A stretch of DNA of 63,422 nucleotides from Gemmatimonadota bacterium (GTDB taxonomy: Bacteria > GCA-2686955). Positions 42,691 through 50,157 of the stretch are shown piece by piece. The translations under genes and the position numbers were made by a program. The notes beneath the pieces are model-generated. The model worked only from the letters and a program-made list of their open reading frames with translations, made no database searches and was not told the DNA's origin. Numbering within the stretch: the stretch's first letter is position 1; each line of letters starts with the position of its first letter. The stretch covers positions 1 to 63,422 of the forward strand of contig NYZA01000258.1 of assembly GCA_002686955.1 (NCBI GenBank), written 5' to 3'.

Positions 42691-45525
42691 ATGACCCGCA
42701 AAGCGACCAAGAAACCGAAGCAGATCGAAACTCTCAAGCATCACGAGGCGAATCGCAGGAACATCCCCACGGCGGAGTATCGATCGGTCCTCGCCGAGGA
42801 GGAGCGCAGCCCGGTGCGGGTGGCCTACGAGCATCGCAATCGAGACCTCGATCCCCAGCTCGTCTGGCGCGGGAAAGACGTGCGGGACTGGTCCGACCTG
42901 GTCGTGCAGGCACCTCCTCTGTACATCCAGGAAAAGGTGCATCCCAAGGTCTTGATCGACGACCTGATGCGCCGGACCGAGCGGGCCGAGTCGGAGCGGG
43001 CGGCCCGGGAAGAAGGTTCCCAAACCGATCTCTTCGCCGACTTCAACGGTCTGCCGAACGAAGCCGCGCGCACCGAGTTCTACCGGCACGACGCCAACTG
43101 GACCAACCGCATGATCCTGGGCGACAGCTTGCAGGTGATGGCCTCGCTGGCCGAGCGCGAGGGGCTGCGCGGAAAGGTGCAGTGTATCTACATCGATCCA
43201 CCCTACGGCATCAAGTTCAACTCGAACTTCCAATGGTCGACGACAAGCCGCGACGTGAAAGACGGCAAAACCGATCACATCACGCGTGAGCCGGAGCAGG
43301 TGAAGGCATTTCGGGACACTTGGCGGGATGGGATTCACTCCTATCTGACCTACTTGCGGGATCGCTTGACTGTGGCGCGGGATCTCTTGACCGATTCGGG
43401 ATCGGTATTCGTGCAGATCGGGGATGAGAATGTGCATCGGGTGCGGGCGGTGTTGGATGAGGTTTTTGGGGAATCGACCTTTGTCGCGCAGATTGGATTC
43501 ACCAAGACGACAGGCTCAACGACCGACACGATAGCGGCGGTCTTCGACACTCTTTTGTGGTACGCAAAGGACGAATCACAACTCAAGGTGCGCAAACTCT
43601 ACTGGCGACAAAGTCCCGGAGAGGAGGGTGCCCGAGAATACAAGCGTGTCGAAACCAAGGACGGGCGCCTGGTTCCGATCAGTCAGTTTCGAGTTGAAGG
43701 CAGGACAGATCTGCCGGAAGGAGCGACAGTCCTAGCTACGGACAGCATTGTGTCGAAGGGCGGTGACGATCCGGACCTCGAGTTTCCATCAAGCAAAGGG
43801 CCTATCAGGCTCTCGTGCAAACCGAATCGCCACTGGAAACCGGGGCCGGATGGTATCAAGCAGCTTTGGAACATCGGTCGGCTTCTGCGGCAGTCCGGCC
43901 TGCGTATCTACAAGCGATACCTGGACGATTTTCCATATCGACACATGACCAACATCTGGACTGACACTCGAGGTGAGGATGATCCGTCGTATGTAGTGCA
44001 GACGGACGAGAAGCCGTTGGAGCGCTGCCTCCTAATGACCACCGACCCCGGCGACCTCGTCCTCGACCCCACCTGCGGTTCCGGCACCACCGCCACCGTC
44101 GCCGAGCAGTGGGGCCGCCGCTGGATCACGATCGACACTTCACGCGTTGCGCTTGCCCTGGCCCGTGCTCGCATCATGGGTGCCCGCTACCCCTACTATC
44201 TGCTCGCCGATAGCAAGGAGGGTCAGCTCAAGGAAGCAGCAGTCACGCGAACCGAGCGGTCGTCGGCCCCAACGCACGGCCGCGTCCGCCAGGGCTTCGT
44301 CTACGAGCGCGTCCCCCATATCACGCTCAAATCGATCGCCAACAACGCCGAGATCGATGTCATCTGGGAACGCTACCAGGAGCTGCTCGAGCCTCTGCGT
44401 GAAGCGCTCAATCGCGCGGGCGGCGAGAGCTGGCAGGAGTGGGAGATCCCGCGCGACGCCGGGGAAGGCTGGTCGGCCGAGACAAAGAAGATCCACACCG
44501 AATGGTGGCAGCACCGGATCGCGCGTCAGCAAGAAATCGACGCATCCATCGCCGCACGGGCCGACTTCGAGTACCTGTACGACAAGCCCTACGACGACAA
44601 GAAACGCGTGCGGGTCGCCGGCCCCTTCACGGTCGAGAGCCTCTCGCCCCATCGGTTGCTCGCCGTAGACGAGCACGATGAGCTGATCGACTCCGTCGCC
44701 GAATCCCCGCCGCCCTACGGAGAGACACAAGACTTCGCCACCATGATCCTGGAGAACCTGCGCATGGCGGGGGTGCAGCAGGCGCACAAGGAGGATCGCA
44801 TCGTCTTCGGTTCGCTCACCCCCTGGCCCGGCCACATGATCTGCGCCGAGGGGCGCTATCTCGAAGGGGAGGAAGGAGACGGTAGCGCCCGCGAGAAGCG
44901 CGCAGCGATCTTCATCGGCCCCGAGTTCGGCACCGTCTCCCGCCCCGACCTCGTCGAGGCCGCGCGCGAGGCGGCCGATGCCGGCTTCGACGCGCTGATC
45001 GCTTGCGCCTTCAGCTACGAAGCCCACACCGCCGAGCTAGACAAGCTGGGGCGGATCCCCATCCTCAAAGCGCGCATGAACGCCGACCTGCACATGGCGG
45101 GCGATCTGAAAACCACCAAGCACGCCAATCTTTTCGTCGTCTTCGGCGAGCCGGATATCGAGATCGGTCCCGCGACGGGCGAGGACGCGGGCGACGACCA
45201 GATCCAGGTCGAGATCAAAGGCGTGGACGTCTTCCACCCCAGCAGCGGTGAGATCCGCAGCGACGGCCCCGAGGGCATCGCCTGCTGGTTCATCGACACC
45301 GACTACAATGAAGAGAGCTTCTTCGTCCGCCACGCCTATTTCTTGGGCGCGGGCGATCCCTACAAATCCCTCAAGACAACTCTCAAAGCAGAAATCGATC
45401 GCGACGCTTGGGATACGCTGCACAGTGCCGTATCGCGTCCCTTCGACCAGCCGAAAACCGGCAGGATCGCGGTCAAGGTGATCAACCACCTGGGCGATGA
45501 GGTCATGAAGGTCTTTCGGACATGA
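42691..45525 (+). CDS. DNA methyltransferase of the type III-like system
   Basis: A 944-residue site-specific DNA methyltransferase. Motif IV DPPYG is at 169-173 and motif I DPTCGSGTT near 459, i.e. the beta-class order (IV before I) with a recognition domain between (about 260-450). DPPY points to N6-adenine, though N4-cytosine is possible. A further 480 residues follow (from about 465, with ITLKSIANNAEIDVIW and a C-terminal nucleotide-fold-like part), longer than classical Mod subunits. The start is the ATG at 42691; the upstream frame overlaps the restriction gene. The recognition stretch (43500-44035) is visibly less GC-rich (near 55 %) than its surroundings. Confidence 0.9.
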   Translation: MTRKATKKPKQIETLKHHEANRRNIPTAEYRSVLAEEERSPVRVAYEHRNRDLDPQLVWRGKDVRDWSDLVVQAPPLYIQEKVHPKVLIDDLMRRTERAESERAAREEGSQTDLFADFNGLPNEAARTEFYRHDANWTNRMILGDSLQVMASLAEREGLRGKVQCIYIDPPYGIKFNSNFQWSTTSRDVKDGKTDHITREPEQVKAFRDTWRDGIHSYLTYLRDRLTVARDLLTDSGSVFVQIGDENVHRVRAVLDEVFGESTFVAQIGFTKTTGSTTDTIAAVFDTLLWYAKDESQLKVRKLYWRQSPGEEGAREYKRVETKDGRLVPISQFRVEGRTDLPEGATVLATDSIVSKGGDDPDLEFPSSKGPIRLSCKPNRHWKPGPDGIKQLWNIGRLLRQSGLRIYKRYLDDFPYRHMTNIWTDTRGEDDPSYVVQTDEKPLERCLLMTTDPGDLVLDPTCGSGTTATVAEQWGRRWITIDTSRVALALARARIMGARYPYYLLADSKEGQLKEAAVTRTERSSAPTHGRVRQGFVYERVPHITLKSIANNAEIDVIWERYQELLEPLREALNRAGGESWQEWEIPRDAGEGWSAETKKIHTEWWQHRIARQQEIDASIAARADFEYLYDKPYDDKKRVRVAGPFTVESLSPHRLLAVDEHDELIDSVAESPPPYGETQDFATMILENLRMAGVQQAHKEDRIVFGSLTPWPGHMICAEGRYLEGEEGDGSAREKRAAIFIGPEFGTVSRPDLVEAAREAADAGFDALIACAFSYEAHTAELDKLGRIPILKARMNADLHMAGDLKTTKHANLFVVFGEPDIEIGPATGEDAGDDQIQVEIKGVDVFHPSSGEIRSDGPEGIACWFIDTDYNEESFFVRHAYFLGAGDPYKSLKTTLKAEIDRDAWDTLHSAVSRPFDQPKTGRIAVKVINHLGDEVMKVFRT

Positions 45526-45586
45526 AATCTCGCGCGTACGCGGGTGATCGCGGTGTCGAGCTCGCGAAGCTGAAAGGGCGGCGTCG

Positions 45587-46594
45587 ATGACGCAGAAAAT
45601 CGCAACCCTGACGCGGGTCCGAATCGAGAACTATCGTTGCCTGCGAGAGGTCGATGTGCCGCTTGCGCCACTGACCGTGCTCATTGGGCCGAACGACTCC
45701 GGGAAGAGCACGTTCTTGGGGGCGCTCGAGAGGCTGGGGCAGGCCGCCCGATCGAAGTGGGACGGAACATCGTGGCTGGGCGACCCGAGCGCACAACCGA
45801 GCATACTCGGGGAGCTCTCCAGCGGTGAGAGCCGAGCGATCGGCGGCGATCAGCACGTTCATCCGCCCCCGGGCAGTGTCTTGCTGCCGCGCGCCCATTC
45901 GGGCCCGAAAGTCGGAGGAGGAACTTACTTCGACCTCGCCCCGTCCAGGCTGCCCCAGGAATCGGGAGGGCATGGCGACAAGCGGGGCGTGCCGAAGCTG
46001 GACGAGGTCGGCGGCGGTGCCGCAGCGTTGCTCGACTACCTGCTGCGAAGAGACCGGGAGCGATTCGACGCCTACGTTGCGGCGGCTCGAGCCCAGATCC
46101 CGGGACTGAAAGACCTCCGAATCGCGACTCCGGAACCCGAAAAGCGCCGCATCGACCTGGTGACCGAAAAGGGCTTCGAGGTTCCCCCCGCGCACCAGTC
46201 CGCCGGCGTCCGCCTGATGCTCTTCATGCTGGCTCTGGCCTTCCACCCCAGCCCACCCGGGCTGGTGCTGATCGACGAGCCGGAGAACGGGATCCACCCA
46301 AGGCGGCTCAAAGAGGTGATCTCGTTGCTCCGCCAGTTGAGCAGAGGCGAGCACGGCGATCACAACGCGCAAGTCGTACTCTCGACCCATTCCCCTTATC
46401 TACTCGACCACATCGATCCCGAGCAGGACCAGGTGCTCGTTTTCCGGCGCAATGAAGAAGACGGGAGCCGGACAGCGGAGCCCGTTGATCCGGAGCGGGT
46501 GCGGGGCTTCCTGGATGAGTTCATGCTGGGCGAAGTGTGGTTCAACCAGGAAGAAAGCGCCCTGGTGGCCAGGAGGACGGAGAGCAAGGGGTGA
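45587..46594 (+). CDS. AAA/ABC-type ATPase of a defence-like pair
   Basis: A 335-residue ATPase of the SMC/RecF-like (AAA_21) kind. It starts with the typical LTRVRIENYRCLREVDVPL; Walker A is GPNDSGKS (34-41), the signature-like AHQSAGVRLML at about 202-212, Walker B LVLIDEPENGIHP (226-238), and the H-loop STHSPYLLDH (H268). It has no nuclease of its own. Its last four bases overlap the GTG start of the next gene, so the two proteins are made together. ATPase-plus-TOPRIM pairs of this design (OLD, Gabija and PARIS-like) work in phage defence, and this pair stands 61 bases after the restriction-modification genes. Defence is inference. Confidence 0.8.
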   Translation: MTQKIATLTRVRIENYRCLREVDVPLAPLTVLIGPNDSGKSTFLGALERLGQAARSKWDGTSWLGDPSAQPSILGELSSGESRAIGGDQHVHPPPGSVLLPRAHSGPKVGGGTYFDLAPSRLPQESGGHGDKRGVPKLDEVGGGAAALLDYLLRRDRERFDAYVAAARAQIPGLKDLRIATPEPEKRRIDLVTEKGFEVPPAHQSAGVRLMLFMLALAFHPSPPGLVLIDEPENGIHPRRLKEVISLLRQLSRGEHGDHNAQVVLSTHSPYLLDHIDPEQDQVLVFRRNEEDGSRTAEPVDPERVRGFLDEFMLGEVWFNQEESALVARRTESKG

Positions 46595-47202
46595 TTCGGC
46601 TCTTGATCGTTGGGGATGGCGCGAGGGATTGTGCGATGTTGCCGCGCCTGGTCGAAACGATTCTGGCGGCGAGCGGTGAAGAGGTGGTTGTGGACTCGGA
46701 GTCGCGATCCTGAGCCCGCTTGCACCGCGGCGGTCGCGGCTACGCCCGGAAGCTCCTCTTCGCGATCCTGCAAGCGATCGACGCTGACCTCGAAGGCGTT
46801 GTGGCGGTGGTGGATGCCGATCGCGCAAAGCCGGCGAAGCGACTCGCCGAGCTGAGAAAGGGTCGCGATCGGCATCGGGAGAGGAGCACCCCCTTTCCGA
46901 CCGCCGTCGGCGTGGCCGATCCGCATGGCGAGGCTTGGCTGCTGGACGACCGGCAGGCGATTCGATCCGTGCTCGGGCTCCCTGAAAGCGCGAGGATCCC
47001 AACCGTCGTGCAGGCCAGGCGTGACGCGAAGGGCGCGCTCCAGGCTGTGATCGATGAGAGCGAGCGCGCAGGAGACCGGGTCATGGAGCTGATCGGGAAC
47101 GTCGCGGCGCAGGTCGATCCGCGCCGATGCGTGCACGCTGATCGCACCGGATTCGGCCCCTTCGCGAAAGATGTGCGCGACGAGCTCGGGAAACTGCCCT
47201 GA
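46591..47202 (+). pseudogene. TOPRIM-like partner of the ATPase, interrupted by in-frame TGA
   Basis: A 203-codon frame starting at the GTG 46591 that overlaps the ATPase stop (GTGA). It begins VIRLLIVGDGARDCAMLP, which resembles the first strand and loop of TOPRIM/DUF4276-type proteins, then reaches TGA at 46711-46713 (codon 41). The same frame continues without a shift through RGGRGYARKLLFAILQAID and GVVAVVDADRAKP (D75, D77: DxD motif) to the TGA at 47202. Both halves are protein-like, so a single-base nonsense change (TGG or CGA to TGA) is simplest. A short stem (CCGC 46725-46728 with GCGG 46736-46739) follows; selenocysteine recoding is conceivable but unlikely. Function: probable nucleic-acid-cutting partner. 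Confidence 0.6.
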
Positions 47203-47454
47203 TCCGCTCCGATTTTGCCCCCGTGAGTGGGCAAGAAGTCCGGCGGGAGTGAGGGCCGGAAAGGCCCGGGATCTCAAGGGGGCCGCGAAATCGGCGCAAC
47301 CAAGCGCAAGGGCGACCGAGAGGCGAACGGAAGGGGGCCGACCGCGGGGATGGACGGCTCTCAACCGAGCTCGCTCAGACCCCGCGCGCTCCCCAAATCC
47401 CTCCCTCTCTCAACTAGAATCGTTCGATTCGGGCTGCCAAACGAAACCACACCC

Positions 47455-47622
47455 TTGCTCTTCTACTTCGCCAAAACCCTGCAAGCGGCCGGCATGATCG
47501 CCGTCGGCGCGTCGGTCTATCTCGGCTTCGCCCGCGGGCAGGCTCCCGATGTGCCGGCCTTTGTGATCGGGCTCGTGACTTTCTATGGCGGGCGCCTCGC
47601 CGAGCGTTACGCCGGGCGTTGA
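47455..47622 (+). CDS. Small membrane protein
   Basis: A 55-residue peptide starting at the TTG 47455 (MLFYFAKTLQAAGMIAVGAS). Hydrophobic residues 2-24 form one helix and VPAFVIGLVTFYGG a second shorter one, with a basic end (RLAERYAGR). Tiny two-helix peptides of this form, starting LFYxxKTLxAAG, are widespread but uncharacterised. A longer in-frame upstream sequence (to 47227) is low-complexity. It converges on the phosphatase gene, overlapping it by 16 bases. Confidence 0.55.
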   Translation: MLFYFAKTLQAAGMIAVGASVYLGFARGQAPDVPAFVIGLVTFYGGRLAERYAGR

Positions 47623-49322
47623 GAACGAATCCGCCGCGCACCCAGTAAGGTGATGTCGTCGTGGCGGTGCTCGCCGGCACGGTGGCGGCGCAGGCGAGAG
47701 AGCAAGGTCCGCAAGATCTGGTGCAGATGGCGACCCTTTTGTTTCGCCTCCTCGCCCAGGAGGGCATCGAGCCGGTCCAGCCCGAACTCTTCGCCCTCGG
47801 GCGATCGGGTCTCGGTCACGCCGTCGGTGTAGAGGAGGAGCAGTGATCCGGGCGGAAGCTCCACGCGCCCGGTTTCGTAGAGCGCCTCCGGCATGACTCC
47901 GAGCACCAAGCCCCCTTCATCGAGCTGCTCATGGCTGCCGTCGTGGCGCACGACGATCGGTGGATCGTGACCCGCGTTGACGTATTCGAACGCGCCATTC
48001 GCTGGATCGAGAAGGCCGACGAAAAGCGATGAAAATCGCGCGTGGGCCATTCGCGCGCCGCAGAGCAGACGGTTGGCCCCGGCGACCACGCGCGCCAGAT
48101 CGCGCTCACGCTGCAGCCCGTGCCGAATCGCGGCGTGGAGGGTGGCCGCGAGCATCGCGGCCGGCGCCCCTTTCCCCATCACATCGCCCACGACGAGCGC
48201 GAGATCACGGTCACGCTCGACCACGTCGTAGAGATCTCCACTCATCTCGAGCGAAGGGAAATTCGCCCCCAGAATCTCCCAGCCTTCGGGCTGTGGAATG
48301 TTGCGGGGGAGCAGCCCGCGCTGAATGCTGCGGGCAGTCTTGAGCTCTCGCTGGAGCGCCTGCGCCTGCACCTCGGTGGTGTGGAGGCGGGCGTTCTCGA
48401 TCGCGACGGCGGCCTGCGCCGCGACCGAAGCCAGCATCTCGCGATGCTCTCTCCGGTAGGCCGCGGGCGAATCGCTCTCGAGCACGAGCACGCCGATGTG
48501 CACACCGGTGACCGTCAGCGGGATCGCGACCGCCGAGCGGGTCGAAGCGCGGGCCTCCACATAGCGGCTCTCGTTCGCCACCTCGGAGACTGCCACGGCA
48601 TCTCCGCTTGCCAAGGCCAGTCCGGCGATCCCCTGAGTGGTCTTCAGCTTGACCGATCCGAGATCGGAAAAACCGCGTGCCGTGGCGGGCTGAAACTCCT
48701 TGGCCCCCTCCCGCAGAAGGAAGATCGCCGCCGCATCGTAGGGGACGACATCCGCGAGCGAATCGAGCAGCCGTTCGATGACCTCATCGATCCGCAGCGA
48801 ACCCGTGATATGCCGCTGCAGGTCGAGAAGCACCCGCCGCTCGTGGCTGAGGCGGCGCGCCCTCGCCAGACGCCACGAGTTCACCAGACCCCGATTCAGA
48901 GCGCCCCCGAGCCGTTCGAGACGGCGGCGCTCCCCCCAGGGCACCCCGCGGAGCAGCACGAATCCGTCGATCTCCGCATCGCCCGGGAGCAGAAGCACCA
49001 ACTCGACCGCGGAGTCGAGCAGTCCCGGTTCGCACTCCGACAAAAAGTGCTCGAGCTCCTCCTCGCCGCGCGCCAGGCTTCTTCCCTCCGGAAGTGTTTT
49101 GGAGGGCGCGAGAGATACCGCGGGCGGCAGCTCGAAGCTCTGGAGCAGTACCGGAACCCGCGCTTCGCCACTTCCGACACGCAGGAAGATCGCGGCTCCG
49201 GCGATTCCGTGAACGTGGCGGAGCCCATCCAAAGCGACCTGACCGAGGCGCGGCAGATCGATTGCCGACGCCACCTCGACTAGCAGCTCCAGCCGGTCTC
49301 TTTCGTTCTCGCCGATTGCCAT
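47607..49322 (-). CDS. GAF-domain SpoIIE-type (PP2C) serine phosphatase
   Basis: A 571-residue signalling protein. Residues 1-150 are a weak GAF-like domain; 165-315 are a clear GAF domain (LLDSLADVVPYDAAAIFLL, GIAGLALASGDAVAVSEV, AVAIPLTVTGVHIGVLVLES). Residues about 335-565 are a SpoIIE/PP2C phosphatase with metal-binding aspartates in MSGDLYDVV and VVGDVMGKGAPAAML and the late DGVTETRSPEGEEFG and HRHDDITLLGAR. The short linker helix with LQRELKTARSIQRGLLP is the usual regulatory crossover switch. It likely dephosphorylates an anti-sigma-factor antagonist in response to a small ligand; its targets are not in the window. Confidence 0.92.
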   Translation of the reverse strand: MAIGENERDRLELLVEVASAIDLPRLGQVALDGLRHVHGIAGAAIFLRVGSGEARVPVLLQSFELPPAVSLAPSKTLPEGRSLARGEEELEHFLSECEPGLLDSAVELVLLLPGDAEIDGFVLLRGVPWGERRRLERLGGALNRGLVNSWRLARARRLSHERRVLLDLQRHITGSLRIDEVIERLLDSLADVVPYDAAAIFLLREGAKEFQPATARGFSDLGSVKLKTTQGIAGLALASGDAVAVSEVANESRYVEARASTRSAVAIPLTVTGVHIGVLVLESDSPAAYRREHREMLASVAAQAAVAIENARLHTTEVQAQALQRELKTARSIQRGLLPRNIPQPEGWEILGANFPSLEMSGDLYDVVERDRDLALVVGDVMGKGAPAAMLAATLHAAIRHGLQRERDLARVVAGANRLLCGARMAHARFSSLFVGLLDPANGAFEYVNAGHDPPIVVRHDGSHEQLDEGGLVLGVMPEALYETGRVELPPGSLLLLYTDGVTETRSPEGEEFGLDRLDALLGEEAKQKGRHLHQILRTLLSRLRRHRAGEHRHDDITLLGARRIRSQRPA

Positions 49323-49533
49323 GGGTCTCGCGTCGGATTCTTGGGGGGAGAAGGAGAGGATGCTAGCCCGCTTTTCTCACAAAGTCCCGTCGCGGCAGGG
49401 AGTGTGAGAGGATTGCGAGCCACCACGCAATAATTCCCCCCCTGGCGGAGGGTGTGATCGGTCCGCATATGCGCTGAAGCAGTGCGTAACGCAACGCCGC
49501 ATCGCGGCGATCACTCAACAAGGAACGAAAGAC

Positions 49534-50157
49534 ATGATCCGGCATCGCTCTCCTTCTCGGTTCGCCCTCTGTCTCTCAACCTGCTTCTTGCTCGAAGCGG
49601 CCCCCGCTCTCGCCTTCAGCAGCGGTCCGCCTCCGGGTCGAACCGGAGCACCGGGCGAGCTGACCTGCAACGCTTCCGGCTGTCACAACAGCTTCACTCT
49701 CGATTCAGGTCCTGGATCGATCGTGATCGACGCCCCGCTCTCTTACGAGCCGGACGCCAGCTATGGGCTCACGATCACCGTGAGCGAGACCGGAATGCAA
49801 CGTTGGGGCTTCGAGATCACCGTGCTCGACGCGGAAGACAACTTCGTGGGGCAGCTGGTGGTAACCGATCCGACGAACACCCAGTCGTTGACCGACCAGG
49901 GGCGCGACTACATCGAGCACACCAGCGCCGGCACCCAGGAAGGCACACCCTTCGGAGCCTCCTGGGGGCTGGCCTGGGATGCCCCCGCGACCGACGTCGG
50001 CCCCGTGACCTTCTATGCGGCGGGCAACGCCACCAACGCCAGCCACTCCCCCGCGGGCGACCAGATCTACACGACCACCGCGACGGCGACCGCGGCAACG
50101 GTGATTCAGTCGGTGAGCTGGAGCCGGATCAAGAGTGAGGGGAATCGTCAGCGCTGA
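49534..50157 (+). CDS. Secreted choice-of-anchor V domain protein
   Basis: A 207-residue exported protein (signal peptide ending PALA). The mature start FSSGPPPGRTGAPGELTCNASGCHNSF matches choice-of-anchor V/reelin-like domains, in which a TGAPGE-x-C...CH motif follows the leader; here the spacing is C-x4-C-H, which differs from a haem CxxCH. The rest is a beta-sandwich (GLTITVSETGMQRWGFEITVL, VGPVTFYAAGNATNAS). Members occur in secretion-sorted proteins, but no anchor is obvious here. It converges with the S8 protease gene by 10 bases. Function unknown. Confidence 0.8.
   Translation: MIRHRSPSRFALCLSTCFLLEAAPALAFSSGPPPGRTGAPGELTCNASGCHNSFTLDSGPGSIVIDAPLSYEPDASYGLTITVSETGMQRWGFEITVLDAEDNFVGQLVVTDPTNTQSLTDQGRDYIEHTSAGTQEGTPFGASWGLAWDAPATDVGPVTFYAAGNATNASHSPAGDQIYTTTATATAATVIQSVSWSRIKSEGNRQR

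Noticed and set aside
40503-42737. Minus-strand open frame of about 740 codons opposite the restriction gene
   Set aside because: High-GC antisense shadow; the plus-strand gene has the motifs, and this frame is His/Arg-rich with none.
46711-46739. Selenocysteine insertion at the TGA
   Set aside because: The downstream stem is only four pairs and no selenocysteine machinery is visible; a nonsense change is simpler, so it is kept only as a remote alternative.
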